NCBI GenBank assembly: GCA_031375105.1
Contig: JANMHJ010000031.1
Coordinates: forward strand, 53,368 to 117,367
Source: JANMDU01 sp031375105
GTDB lineage: Bacteria > Pseudomonadota > Gammaproteobacteria > Burkholderiales > Burkholderiaceae_C
Direction of reading: 5' to 3'
DNA length: 64,000 nt
Position numbers and translations under genes: made by a program. The notes under the pieces were generated by a model that was given only the letters and a program-made list of their open reading frames with translations, had not been told where the DNA came from and made no database searches. Position 1 is the first letter of the stretch; each line of letters begins with the position of its first letter. Of this stretch, positions 16,363-24,945 are shown piece by piece.

Positions 16363-16953
16363 ATGAAAATTTTTGTTGTGGACGATCACCCTCTGATGCG
16401 AGAAGCTGTGGTGATGCTGCTCAGGCGTATTGCGCCCGAGGCCACCATCGTTGAGTTTGATCGCCTCGCTCCCGTGGCGGCCAAGGCAGAAGAAGTGGGC
16501 ATGCCAGATTTACTTTGCTTAGATTTGAAGCTGCCAGACACCCATGGTGTCTCGGGCGTGCGCGAGATGCGTACGCAGTTTCCTAATGTGCCCATCATCG
16601 TGCTGTCGGCCTCTCCCGCATCTGATTTTGAAGAACTGAGTATTGATGCGGGCGCAGATCTGTATCTGGAGAAATCTTCTGGCGCTGCACACCTGACTCA
16701 AGCGCTGCGTGCGCTGGTCAGCCCAGAGAGCGAGAGCCAAGATGGCAAATCTGTCAGCACCGACAAACTCTCACGTCGTCAACGTGAACTGCTGCAACTG
16801 CTTGACCGTGGCCTGAGCAACCGCGAGCTGGCCGAGATCATGGAGATCAGCGAGCACACGGTCAAAGTGCACCTGTGGCGGCTGTTTCGCCGCCTCGCTG
16901 TAAAAAACCGCTCACAGGCCGTTCATTGGGCACGCACGCGCGGCATCATCTGA
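16363..16953 (+). CDS. NarL/FixJ-type response regulator
   Basis: 196 residues: receiver domain (about 1-120) with acidic pair in VVDDHP, phospho-acceptor D54 (LCLDLKLPD), and a LuxR-type helix-turn-helix (about 135-196) with LSRRQRELLQLLDRGLSNRE and ISEHTVKVHLWRLFRRL. It is 23 bp behind trpS. The gene converges on, and overlaps by 31 bp, a histidine kinase gene that is its most likely partner. Target genes unknown. Confidence 0.93.
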   Translation: MKIFVVDDHPLMREAVVMLLRRIAPEATIVEFDRLAPVAAKAEEVGMPDLLCLDLKLPDTHGVSGVREMRTQFPNVPIIVLSASPASDFEELSIDAGADLYLEKSSGAAHLTQALRALVSPESESQDGKSVSTDKLSRRQRELLQLLDRGLSNRELAEIMEISEHTVKVHLWRLFRRLAVKNRSQAVHWARTRGII

Positions 16954-18413
16954 GCATACATTTGCTCGTGGTCTTGCAAGGGCATGGGCACACTGTTTGA
17001 AGTCAAGCCGTCTTGAGCAGAAAGTTGCATCTCTAAGCGACAGCGTGTGCCTTTGCCTAACACCGAGCGTATGCTCACCGTGTGTCCAAGCACGCGGCTC
17101 AAGCGCTGCACGATGGCCAGCCCTAAACCAAAACTGTCGGCCGTGCCCTCATGAATCGGGGCTCGGTAAAACTCCTTGAAAACATGTGGCAAATGCTCAG
17201 GCGCAATGCCCACACCGCTGTCAGACACCTCCAGCCAGAGCTTATTGCCCACGGCACGCGCAGCGATCAACACGCCGCCTTTCTCGGTATAGCGAATGGC
17301 ATTGGCCAGCAGATTGGCAACGATGCGCCGCAGCAGCACGGGATCGCTGCGCACCCTGACTTTCAAGGGGGTGCAGCGCAAAGACAAGCCTTTGTCGTCT
17401 GCCGCAGGCGCAAACTGCACGGCCATCTCGTCCATCAGTTGATCGATAGCCACCTCAGCGAAATTAACCGTAATCGCGCCGGCTTCAATGCGTGCGAAAT
17501 CAAATAGGCTGTTAAACAAGGTGTTGACCGAATCGGTGGCGGCCAAGATTTTGGGAATCAAGCTGTCGGCCAGTTGTGGCTCGTTGCGCAGCCAATCGGC
17601 ATAGAAAGCCAAGGCATGCACGGGTTGACGCAAATCATGCGCTGCACTGGCCAAGAGGTTGTTTTTTGTTTGTACAGCTTCGGTCGCTGCCTGCGTTTGC
17701 TGGCGCAGCGACCGAATCAGCTGCTCGTTGCCAAATTGCGCACTGTAGCTGCTGCGCTGCAAGGCATGCAAATGCTTACCCAAGTACAAAATCAACACCC
17801 AAAACAATGCAATCAGCATCAAAAAAACCATGGATGCAAGCGATGGCATGCTCGGCCACTTCAATAGCCATTGGGTGATGATGGCCAGCATGGTTGTGCC
17901 GCAAAGTGCATGGGAGAACTGCTGCTGGGATGGAAGGCGCGCTGCCATCAGAGGAGCGCCCACCGCCCCGATGCCAATCAAAATCATCAGACAGAGATAC
18001 TCGTTGACCGCTGGCGCGCGCTCATGATACAAGAACACTGGAAAAGCAAATGCCACTGCACTGGCTGGCCAGCTCCAACCATGGCGCTTGAAAAATCCGG
18101 CCACATCAAGCATGGGCAGACCAGGCGATGCAAGACGAGTCAAGCGCTCAAATGACTTCACTGTGAAATAACGGTAAGCCATCAGGCATGAGCAAACCAC
18201 AGCCCAAATCGCCAAGCCCATCGTGTTCACATGGCCATACAGTAAAACTAGCGTCAAAAGCACCACCAGTGTTCCCGAGCGCAGCGTGGCATGAGCATTG
18301 AGCATGAAATCTGCCGCCAGCCGCTGGTTCACCCAAGCATCATGCGTATCTGCTGGCTGCTCGTCTTGGACGGCCGCCACATAATTGTCAACAAACTGGG
18401 AATCGGGTTGCAT
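16923..18413 (-). CDS. membrane-bound hybrid-less sensor histidine kinase
   Basis: 496 residues. The N-terminal half (about 45-215) has five or six membrane segments and no periplasmic sensor domain, suggesting membrane or intracellular sensing. Then follows a HisKA domain with SAAHDLRQPVHALAFYADWL (phospho-acceptor His259), an N box LLANAIRYTEKGG, G1 VSDSGVGIAP and G2 GLGLAIVQRLSR. The HDLRQP form of the H-box is common in kinases paired with small LuxR-type regulators such as the convergent neighbour. The final 31 bp overlap that regulator gene antisense. Confidence 0.93.
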   Translation of the reverse strand: MQPDSQFVDNYVAAVQDEQPADTHDAWVNQRLAADFMLNAHATLRSGTLVVLLTLVLLYGHVNTMGLAIWAVVCSCLMAYRYFTVKSFERLTRLASPGLPMLDVAGFFKRHGWSWPASAVAFAFPVFLYHERAPAVNEYLCLMILIGIGAVGAPLMAARLPSQQQFSHALCGTTMLAIITQWLLKWPSMPSLASMVFLMLIALFWVLILYLGKHLHALQRSSYSAQFGNEQLIRSLRQQTQAATEAVQTKNNLLASAAHDLRQPVHALAFYADWLRNEPQLADSLIPKILAATDSVNTLFNSLFDFARIEAGAITVNFAEVAIDQLMDEMAVQFAPAADDKGLSLRCTPLKVRVRSDPVLLRRIVANLLANAIRYTEKGGVLIAARAVGNKLWLEVSDSGVGIAPEHLPHVFKEFYRAPIHEGTADSFGLGLAIVQRLSRVLGHTVSIRSVLGKGTRCRLEMQLSAQDGLTSNSVPMPLQDHEQMYAQMMPRVRAQ

Positions 18414-18462
18414 GCGGGCAAATGTAGCAGGAAAGATTCAAAGCCAGCCCTCCGTGTTGGCC

Positions 18463-18492
18463 AAAAAAAAGCACCCGGTTGGGTGCTTTTTT
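18463..18492. terminator. bidirectional rho-independent terminator
   Basis: GCACCC-GGTT-GGGTGC stem flanked by A8 on the left and T6 on the right; placed 3' of tRNA-Ser on the minus strand. Confidence 0.88.
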
Positions 18493-18495
18493 AAG

Positions 18496-18586
<91 letters not shown>

Positions 18587-18739
18587 TAGTGTTTCGTTTG
18601 CGCGGCGACAAGCTGACTATTGTAATCGAAGCCAACGGGCTGAAAGTTCATCGATTCGCTCTCTCACACCTGCATAGCTGCAACTTCAGCGCCGTCCCTT
18701 GCGATAATGCAGTTTTGCTTACCCAGAAAGACTCTTGCA

Positions 18740-19822
18740 ATGCCCCGCGTATTTAATTTCAGTGCCGGCCCGGCGATGTTGCCCGAGGAAGTGTTGCGTC
18801 AGGCGGCTGATGAGATGCTCGATTGGCAAGGCAGTGGCATGAGCGTCATGGAGATGAGCCACCGGGGGCCAGAATTCATTGGAATTTATGAGCGCGCTGT
18901 GGCGGATTTGAGTGAGCTGCTGGCGATTCCTTCAAATTACAAAATTATCTTCTTGCAAGGCGGCGGTTTGGGCGAGAACGCGATTGTGCCGATGAACATG
19001 CTGCGCGGTAAGACCGAGATTGATGTGGTGGTGACAGGCACTTGGAGCGAGAAATCGGCGCAGGAGGCAACTAAGTTTGCCAAGGTGAATATTGCGGCCT
19101 CCTCCAAGGCGGATGGGTTTACGCATATCCCCAAAATTGATAGCTGGAAGCGCAGCGCTGGCGCGGCTTACCTGCATATTTGCCAAAATGAGACGATTGA
19201 TGGTGTGGAATTTCAAGCAGCGCCTGAAATTGGCGACCAAGTGTTGGTGAGCGATGTGTCATCGATGATTCTGTCTCGCCCGATGGATGTGTCGAAATAC
19301 GGCCTGATTTTTGGCGGCGCGCAGAAGAACATTGGCCCGGCGGGATTGACGATTGTGATCGTGAGGGAGGATTTGCTGGGCGAGGCGCTCTCCTATACGC
19401 CCGATGTGTTCAATTACGCGGTGCAGGGCAAAGCCGATTCGATGTACAACACGCCGCCGACGTATGCGATTTACATTGCGGGATTGGTGTTTCAGTGGCT
19501 CAAAAAACGGGGCGGGCTGAAGGCGATGGAGATTCACAATAAAGCCAAAGCCGCCCTGCTCTACAGCGCACTCGATGCTTCCAGCTTTTACACCACCAAG
19601 GTGCAACCAGCCTTCCGCTCGCGCATGAATGTGCCCTTCTTCCTGCCGGATGAAAAGCTATATGCCCCCTTCCTCCAAGGCGCAGACGAACGCGGGCTCT
19701 TGCAGCTGAAGGGCCATCGCAGTGTGGGCGGACTGCGAGCAAGCATTTATAACGCGATGCCTTTGGCGGGCGTGCAGGCGCTGGTGAACTATTTGAATGA
19801 GTTTGAGAAGTCCCATGGCTGA
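18740..19822 (+). CDS. serC: phosphoserine aminotransferase
   Basis: 360 residues from ATG 18740; an in-frame ATG 33 bp upstream would add a non-homologous leader, whereas MPRVFNFSAGPAMLPEEVL is the family N-terminus. PLP enzyme converting 3-phosphohydroxypyruvate to phosphoserine (serine synthesis), also used in pyridoxal phosphate synthesis. The PLP lysine is in FGGAQKNIGPAG. It overlaps trpF by 8 bp, placing serine and tryptophan synthesis genes on one transcript. Confidence 0.96.
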   Translation: MPRVFNFSAGPAMLPEEVLRQAADEMLDWQGSGMSVMEMSHRGPEFIGIYERAVADLSELLAIPSNYKIIFLQGGGLGENAIVPMNMLRGKTEIDVVVTGTWSEKSAQEATKFAKVNIAASSKADGFTHIPKIDSWKRSAGAAYLHICQNETIDGVEFQAAPEIGDQVLVSDVSSMILSRPMDVSKYGLIFGGAQKNIGPAGLTIVIVREDLLGEALSYTPDVFNYAVQGKADSMYNTPPTYAIYIAGLVFQWLKKRGGLKAMEIHNKAKAALLYSALDASSFYTTKVQPAFRSRMNVPFFLPDEKLYAPFLQGADERGLLQLKGHRSVGGLRASIYNAMPLAGVQALVNYLNEFEKSHG

Positions 19823-20537
19823 CATCATGACCAAACCGCCCCACCGCACCCGCATCAAAGTCTGCGGCCTCACGCGCGAGCAAGATGTTGACGTGGCCGT
19901 GCAAGCGGGCGCGGATGCGATTGGTTTTGTGCTGTATCCGAAAAGCCCGCGTGCTGTGAGCTTGGCTCGCGCCTATGAGCTGGCTCAGCGTTTGCCCGCT
20001 TTTGTCACACCCGTGCTGCTGTTTGTGAATCAGAATACTACTGAATTGATAACAAACTATGCAGATAATATAACGGGGAATCAGCATTTTCTTTATCAAT
20101 TTCATGGTGATGAGAGCCCTGAGCAATGCACAGCCGCTGGCCAACCCTATCTTCGCGCAGCGCGAATCCCTCTGGAAAGCGCAGCCTCGTTTGACTTGGT
20201 AAAATTCTGCTTAGACTATGCCGCTGCGCAAGCCATTTTGGTGGATGCCCATGTGGAGGGCTTCGGCGGCGGCGGCAAGTCTTTTGATTGGAAAGCCATT
20301 CCGTGGTCACATCCCACAATAAACGCAAGCTCTCGGATCGTTTTGTCTGGTGGGCTCACCGCACAAAACGTGATTGACGGCATCACTCTGGTGCGGCCCT
20401 GGGCCGTGGACGTGAGCTCGGGTGTTGAGCTGGATGCTCCCGCAGGTGGGACGCAAAAAGGCCTCAAAGACCCGAAAAAGATCATTGAATTCGTTGCCGC
20501 CGTACGCCGCGCTGACGAACTCCTTTCCAAGAGTTAA
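19815..20537 (+). CDS. trpF: phosphoribosylanthranilate isomerase
   Basis: 240 residues from ATG 19815, inside the end of serC. A TIM-barrel enzyme of tryptophan synthesis: the catalytic Cys lies in IKVCGLTREQD, with QFHGDESPEQC, an AILVDAH strand and a C-terminal SSGVE phosphate site. Residues about 75-94, an outer barrel segment just before QFHGDE, are encoded by a copy of the interspersed element (TTELITNYADNITGNQ) and look unlike relatives there. All catalytic motifs are intact, so the enzyme is probably functional. Confidence 0.95.
   Translation: MADIMTKPPHRTRIKVCGLTREQDVDVAVQAGADAIGFVLYPKSPRAVSLARAYELAQRLPAFVTPVLLFVNQNTTELITNYADNITGNQHFLYQFHGDESPEQCTAAGQPYLRAARIPLESAASFDLVKFCLDYAAAQAILVDAHVEGFGGGGKSFDWKAIPWSHPTINASSRIVLSGGLTAQNVIDGITLVRPWAVDVSSGVELDAPAGGTQKGLKDPKKIIEFVAAVRRADELLSKS
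20037..20096 (+). repeat. interspersed palindromic element, copy 6 (inside trpF)
   Basis: ACTACTGAATTGATAACAAA then TATGCAGATAATATAACGGG and CAGCATTTTCTTTA. Sense orientation; very clear core, in frame with trpF. Confidence 0.8.
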
Positions 20538-20541
20538 AGCT

Positions 20542-21834
20542 GTGAAACCAAAATCTAATCCTGACGCAAAGCCGTATCACTTCCCTGATGAAAACGGCCA
20601 TTTCGGCAAATATGGCGGCAATTTCGTCTCTGAGACGCTCTCGCATGCGATTGAAGAGCTGAAAGAGGCTTATGCGCATTACCAGAACGACCCTGATTTC
20701 GTTCGCGAATACAACTACGAATTGGCGCATTTTGTGGGTCGCCCTTCTCCGGTTTACCATGCCGCTCGCATGAGCCGGGAAATGGGAGGCGCGCAGATTT
20801 ATTTGAAGCGCGAAGATTTGAATCACACTGGCGCTCACAAGATCAACAACACGATTGGCCAAGCCCTGCTCGCCAAGCGCATGGGCAAACCCCGCGTGAT
20901 CGCCGAGACGGGCGCAGGCCAGCACGGCGTGGCCACGGCAACGATCTGCGCGCGCTACGGGCTGGAATGCGTGGTGTATATGGGCAGCGTCGATGTGAAG
21001 CGCCAATCGCCCAACGTTTATCGCATGAAGCTCTTGGGCGCAACGGTGATTCCGGTGGAATCGGGCAGCAAAACGCTGAAGGACGCACTGAACGAAGCCA
21101 TGCGCGATTGGGTGGCGAATGTGGACAACACGTTTTACATCATCGGCACTGTCGCAGGCCCGCATCCGTATCCGATGATGGTGCGTGACTATCAGAGCAT
21201 CATTGGCAAAGAATGTATTGTGCAAATGCCTAAGCATTTGGGTGGCAAAAAGCAGCCCGATGCGGTGATTGCCTGCGTGGGCGGTGGCAGCAATGCGATG
21301 GGGATTTTTTATCCTTATATTCCATTTGAAAAAACCCGCTTGATCGGCGTGGAGGCTGCTGGCGAAGGCTTGGATTCTGGCAAACACAGCGCCTCTATCC
21401 AGCGCGGCCAGCCCGGTGTGTTGCACGGCAACCGCACCTATGTGCTGCAAGACGATAACGGCCAAATCATCGAAACGCATTCGATCAGCGCGGGGCTAGA
21501 TTACCCTGGCGTAGGCCCTGAGCATGCGTGGCTTTCTGACACAAAACGCGCCGAATACGTGGGCATCACGGATAAAGAAGCGCTCGATGCGTTTCACTAC
21601 CTCTGCCGCACTGAAGGCATTATTCCGGCGCTGGAATCAAGTCATGCGGTAGCCTATGCTATGAAGTTGGCGAAAACCATGCGGCCTGATCAATCAATTT
21701 TGGTCAATCTATCAGGCCGCGGTGATAAAGACATTGGCACGGTGGCAGATTTATCGGGAGCTGATTTCTATTGCAGGCCGTCTTGCAAAGGCGAATCCGT
21801 CAAAGGTGGGCAAGTGGTGGAGTTCAAGCGATGA
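20542..21834 (+). CDS. trpB: tryptophan synthase beta chain
   Basis: 430 residues from GTG 20542, placed 4 bp after trpF; longer in-frame starts overlap trpF and are unlikely. PLP-dependent synthesis of tryptophan from indole and serine. The PLP lysine motif is HTGAHKINN, with ETGAGQHG and the phosphate-binding GGGSNAMG. Forms the alpha2-beta2 complex with the product of trpA, whose start overlaps its stop by 4 bp. Confidence 0.97.
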   Translation: MKPKSNPDAKPYHFPDENGHFGKYGGNFVSETLSHAIEELKEAYAHYQNDPDFVREYNYELAHFVGRPSPVYHAARMSREMGGAQIYLKREDLNHTGAHKINNTIGQALLAKRMGKPRVIAETGAGQHGVATATICARYGLECVVYMGSVDVKRQSPNVYRMKLLGATVIPVESGSKTLKDALNEAMRDWVANVDNTFYIIGTVAGPHPYPMMVRDYQSIIGKECIVQMPKHLGGKKQPDAVIACVGGGSNAMGIFYPYIPFEKTRLIGVEAAGEGLDSGKHSASIQRGQPGVLHGNRTYVLQDDNGQIIETHSISAGLDYPGVGPEHAWLSDTKRAEYVGITDKEALDAFHYLCRTEGIIPALESSHAVAYAMKLAKTMRPDQSILVNLSGRGDKDIGTVADLSGADFYCRPSCKGESVKGGQVVEFKR

Positions 21835-22640
21835 GCCGAATATCTCTCTGTTTTGAGAAACTCAAAACGCACAACCGCCAAGCGCTGATCCCCTACGTTA
21901 CCGCTGGCTTCCCCTATCGCGACATCACTCCCGATTTGATGCACGCCATGGTGGGCGCAGGCGCAGACATCATTGAGCTGGGCGTGCCCTTCTCTGATCC
22001 GTCTGCCGACGGCCCGGTCATTCAGAAAGCGGGGGACCGTGCGTTGGCGCTTGGCATCGGCATGACACAGGTGCTGGAGATGGTGAAAACTTTCCGCACC
22101 AAAGATGCCAACACGCCCGTGGTGCTCATGGGTTATGCCAATCCCGTGGAGCGCTATGACCTGAAACACGGCGAAGACAGATTCATCCTCGATGCGGCAG
22201 CTGCAGGAGTCGATGGCGTGCTGATTGTGGACTATCCCCCGGAAGAATGTAGAGAGTTTGCTACGAAATTAAGAGCAAATGGACTCGATTTGATCTTCCT
22301 GCTCGCACCCACTTCCACCGAAAAACGCATGAAGCTGGTGGGCGAGCTGGCCAGCGGCTATGTGTATTACGTCTCGCTCAAGGGCGTGACGGGATCGGGC
22401 GCACTCGACACGCAAGCTGTGGCGCAAGCGGTGCCGCGCATCAAGCAGTTTGTGAATGTGCCAGTGGGCGTGGGCTTTGGCATCCGAGATGCGGCTTCGG
22501 CCAAAGCGGTGGCGGCGGTTAGCGATGCGGTGGTCATCGGCAGCCGCCTGATTCAGTTGATTGAAGATCAACCGCATGAAAGAGTCGCTGCGACGGCGGC
22601 CAAGTTTTTGCGCGAGATTCGCATTGCGTTAGATGCGTAA
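21831..22640 (+). CDS. trpA: tryptophan synthase alpha chain
   Basis: 269 residues from ATG 21831 (ATGA overlap with trpB). TIM-barrel subunit that splits indole-3-glycerol phosphate to indole. Catalytic Glu and Asp are in IELGVPFSDPSADGP and VLIVDYPPEEC; the phosphate loop is GVGFGI. Final tryptophan gene of the operon. Confidence 0.97.
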   Translation: MSRISLCFEKLKTHNRQALIPYVTAGFPYRDITPDLMHAMVGAGADIIELGVPFSDPSADGPVIQKAGDRALALGIGMTQVLEMVKTFRTKDANTPVVLMGYANPVERYDLKHGEDRFILDAAAAGVDGVLIVDYPPEECREFATKLRANGLDLIFLLAPTSTEKRMKLVGELASGYVYYVSLKGVTGSGALDTQAVAQAVPRIKQFVNVPVGVGFGIRDAASAKAVAAVSDAVVIGSRLIQLIEDQPHERVAATAAKFLREIRIALDA

Positions 22641-22649
22641 GAAAAATAC

Positions 22650-22760
22650 ATTTTTGAACGAAGAGGACGCTAAGATGACGCGAAAGACGCAGAAAAGAAA
22701 GTGTCATATGGTTTTTTCTGCGTTTTCTGCGAAATTTTCGCACCCTCTGCGTTCAAAATC
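22650..22760. repeat. imperfect palindrome between trpA and accD
   Basis: Two inverted arms of about 45 bp: the left contains GAACGAAGAGGACGC and GACGCAGAAAAGAAAG, the right TTTTTTCTGCGTTTTCTGCG and CCCTCTGCGTTCAAAA. The GACGCAGA-type motif is a recurrent intergenic repeat in many bacteria. It occupies nearly all of the trpA-accD spacer and could form a long stem in the transcript. Confidence 0.7.
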
Positions 22761-22786
22761 TGAATTTGATTTTTAAGGAGCACCCC

Positions 22787-23659
22787 ATGTCTTGGCTAGA
22801 AAAACTCCTGCCCTCCAAGATTGAGCATACCGACCCGACCGAGCGCCGCAGCGTGCCCGAAGGCTTGTGGACGAAATGCCCAAGTTGCGAAACCGTGCTC
22901 TTCAAAACCGATTTGGAGCACAGCCTGATGGTCTGCCCCAAGTGCAGCCACCATCACCGCATCAGCGCCCGTGCCCGCTTGAATGGCCTGCTCGACCCAG
23001 AAGGCCGCTACGAGATTGGCCAAGAAGTCATCCCCGTGGATGCACTCAAGTTCAAAGACAGCCGTAAATACCCCGAGCGCCTCAAGCAAGCGCTGGAAGA
23101 AACGGGCGAGACCGATGCGCTGATCGTGATGGGCGGTGCGATCCATAGTCTGGAAGTCGTTGTGGCATGCTTTGAATTTGACTTCATGGCCGGCTCGATG
23201 GGCTCCGTCGTGGGCGAGCGTTTCGTGCGCGGCGTGCACACCGCCATCGAGCAAAAAGTGCCCTTCATTTGCTTTACTGCCACGGGCGGTGCGCGTATGC
23301 AGGAAGGCTTGCTCTCACTGATGCAAATGGCCAAAACCAATGCCTCGCTCACGCGCTTGGCCAAAAAAGGCCTACCTTATATCAGTGTGCTGACCGATCC
23401 AACGATGGGTGGCGTGAGCGCAGGGTTCGCCTTCGTGGGCGATGTGGTGATTGCGGAGCCGAAAGCCTTGATCGGCTTTGCAGGCCCGCGTGTGATTGAA
23501 AACACCGTGCGTCAGACTTTGCCAGAGGGCTTCCAGCGTGCAGAGTTTCTCGTAGAAAAAGGCGCAGTGGATTTCATCTGTGATCGCCGAGAACTGCGCA
23601 CAAAAATCGCCTCGGTGCTGGCCATGCTGCAACGCCAGCCTTCCGATGCCGTCTCCTGA
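22787..23659 (+). CDS. accD: acetyl-CoA carboxylase carboxyltransferase subunit beta
   Basis: 290 residues from ATG 22787, preceded by AAGGAG at 22775-22780 (7 bp spacing). The N-terminal four-cysteine zinc ribbon is visible (CPSCETVLF ... CPKCSHHHR), then the crotonase-like carboxyltransferase fold with FTATGGARMQEG. With AccA it makes malonyl-CoA for fatty-acid synthesis. The trpA-accD linkage is typical of proteobacteria; folC, the usual follower, is not present. Confidence 0.97.
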   Translation: MSWLEKLLPSKIEHTDPTERRSVPEGLWTKCPSCETVLFKTDLEHSLMVCPKCSHHHRISARARLNGLLDPEGRYEIGQEVIPVDALKFKDSRKYPERLKQALEETGETDALIVMGGAIHSLEVVVACFEFDFMAGSMGSVVGERFVRGVHTAIEQKVPFICFTATGGARMQEGLLSLMQMAKTNASLTRLAKKGLPYISVLTDPTMGGVSAGFAFVGDVVIAEPKALIGFAGPRVIENTVRQTLPEGFQRAEFLVEKGAVDFICDRRELRTKIASVLAMLQRQPSDAVS

Positions 23660-24311
23660 CTTTGCATCACTATCGGCTGTGGTTCTGAATAATCTGCCTC
23701 TTTTTCCCCTAGGCTCGGTGCTGTTTCCGGGCTCGGTGTTGCCGCTGCGCATTTTTGAGGTGCGCTACCTGGATTTAATTCGTCGTTGCATTGAGACAGG
23801 TGCACCATTTGGCGTGGTCAGTCTCACTCAAGGCCGTGAAGTCGCCAAGCCAGAGCAAACCGAGGCCTTTGCGCAAGTGGGAACGCTGGCTGTGATCACG
23901 CAACATGAAGAGCCGCAGCCGGGTTTGCGCGTCATTCGTTGCTTGGGCCAGCAACGCTTTCGCACCTCTCGCATTGAGCGACTCAAGCATGGCCTTTGGA
24001 TTGCCGATGTGAGCTATCTGGCCGAAGACAGTGTGGTGAGCTTGCCGCAGGAATTGCACGCGTGTCGCAGCTTGCTCGAAAGCGTACTCCAGCGCATGCC
24101 CGCTTCTGCGCAGAGCGATTTTATTGCAGTCAAGCCCAGCGAAGCGCAGCTGTCTGATTGCAGCTGGCTGGCCAACCGTTGGTGTCAGCTTCTACCCATT
24201 CCCGTAGAAATGAAGCAGCGTTTGTTAGAGCTAGACAGCCCCTTGATCCGCTTGGAGCTGGTCAGCGATCTGCTCGACAAGCTCGGACTGAGCTCACCAA
24301 ACGCATCATGA
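23646..24311 (+). CDS. LON N-terminal domain-like peptidase-associated protein
   Basis: 221 residues from ATG 23646, overlapping accD by 14 bp. The start NLPLFPLGSVLFPGSVLPLR is the hallmark of the LON substrate-binding domain; no ATPase or protease domain follows, so it is a stand-alone LON-domain protein, as common in proteobacteria. Function unknown, possibly substrate recognition. Its stop codon abuts an interspersed element. Confidence 0.9.
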   Translation: MPSPDFASLSAVVLNNLPLFPLGSVLFPGSVLPLRIFEVRYLDLIRRCIETGAPFGVVSLTQGREVAKPEQTEAFAQVGTLAVITQHEEPQPGLRVIRCLGQQRFRTSRIERLKHGLWIADVSYLAEDSVVSLPQELHACRSLLESVLQRMPASAQSDFIAVKPSEAQLSDCSWLANRWCQLLPIPVEMKQRLLELDSPLIRLELVSDLLDKLGLSSPNAS

Positions 24312-24376
24312 TTGCTATTACTTCGATAGCATACTATGCACATTCTATAACGGCAATATGCCATGTTTGCTTGAAA
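24310..24376 (+). repeat. interspersed palindromic element, copy 7
   Basis: ATTGCTATTACTTCGATAGC then TATGCACATTCTATAACGGC. It fills the spacer between the LON-domain gene and the first gene of the glycan locus. Confidence 0.75.
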
Positions 24377-24384
24377 AGACCACT

Positions 24385-24945
24385 GTGAAACGCTGTTTTG
24401 ACTTGCTTTTGACTTTACTGGCCTTGATCGTACTGATCGGGCCGATGCTCATCGTCGCCATCGCCGTGCGGCTCACCTCCAGCGGCCCCGCGCTCTACTG
24501 GTCAGACCGGGTGGGGAAAAACAACACCCTCTTCAAAATGCCCAAATTCCGCAGCATGCGCATCGATACCCCAGCAGTGGCCACCCATTTGCTCGACCAA
24601 CCCGAGAAGTGGCTCACCCCCATCGGCACCTTCATCCGCAAAACCAGCCTCGACGAATTACCCCAACTCTGGTGCATACTCAAAGGCGATATGAGTTTCG
24701 TCGGCCCCCGCCCCGCCCTGTTCAACCAACACGACCTGATCGCACTGCGCACAGCCCAAGGCGTACACACCCTCGTACCCGGACTGACCGGCTGGGCGCA
24801 GGTCAGTGGTAGAGATGAGCTCTCCATACCCGACAAAGTGCGCTGCGATGCAGAGTATTTGAAGCTTCGCAGCCTCTGGCTCGACATATTCATCATCACC
24901 CGCACCTTCATACAAGCGTTTGGCTCGAAAGGAGTGTCCCACTGA
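24385..24945 (+). CDS. initiating sugar-phosphate transferase (WcaJ/PglC-type)
   Basis: 186 residues from GTG 24385; an ATG at 24358 is in frame but falls inside an interspersed element, and the family begins with KR-F-D-LLL as in VKRCFDLLLTLLAL. One N-terminal membrane helix, then the catalytic polyprenyl-phosphate phosphoglycosyl transferase domain with KFRSMR, FIRKTSLDELPQL and FVGPRPAL. It transfers a sugar phosphate from a UDP-sugar to undecaprenyl phosphate, starting glycan assembly. Its neighbour dehydratase suggests a UDP-amino sugar donor such as UDP-QuiNAc. Confidence 0.92.
   Translation: MKRCFDLLLTLLALIVLIGPMLIVAIAVRLTSSGPALYWSDRVGKNNTLFKMPKFRSMRIDTPAVATHLLDQPEKWLTPIGTFIRKTSLDELPQLWCILKGDMSFVGPRPALFNQHDLIALRTAQGVHTLVPGLTGWAQVSGRDELSIPDKVRCDAEYLKLRSLWLDIFIITRTFIQAFGSKGVSH

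Noticed and set aside
20482..21480. 332-codon open frame opposite trpB.
   Set aside because: Shadow frame, His/Arg/Ala-rich, antisense to a highly conserved enzyme.
22262..22287. Possible decayed copy of the interspersed element inside trpA (TTTGCTACGAAATTAAGAGC).
   Set aside because: Only the left palindrome resembles the family; the core CTGCGCAGAT part is missing, and the encoded residues fit ordinary TrpA.
22650..22760. Considered as a CRISPR-like repeat.
   Set aside because: It is one inverted pair, without regularly spaced direct repeats or cas genes.
24358..24384. Upstream ATG start for the initiating transferase.
   Set aside because: The nine extra codons fall in the interspersed element and are absent from the family; the GTG gives the canonical N-terminus.
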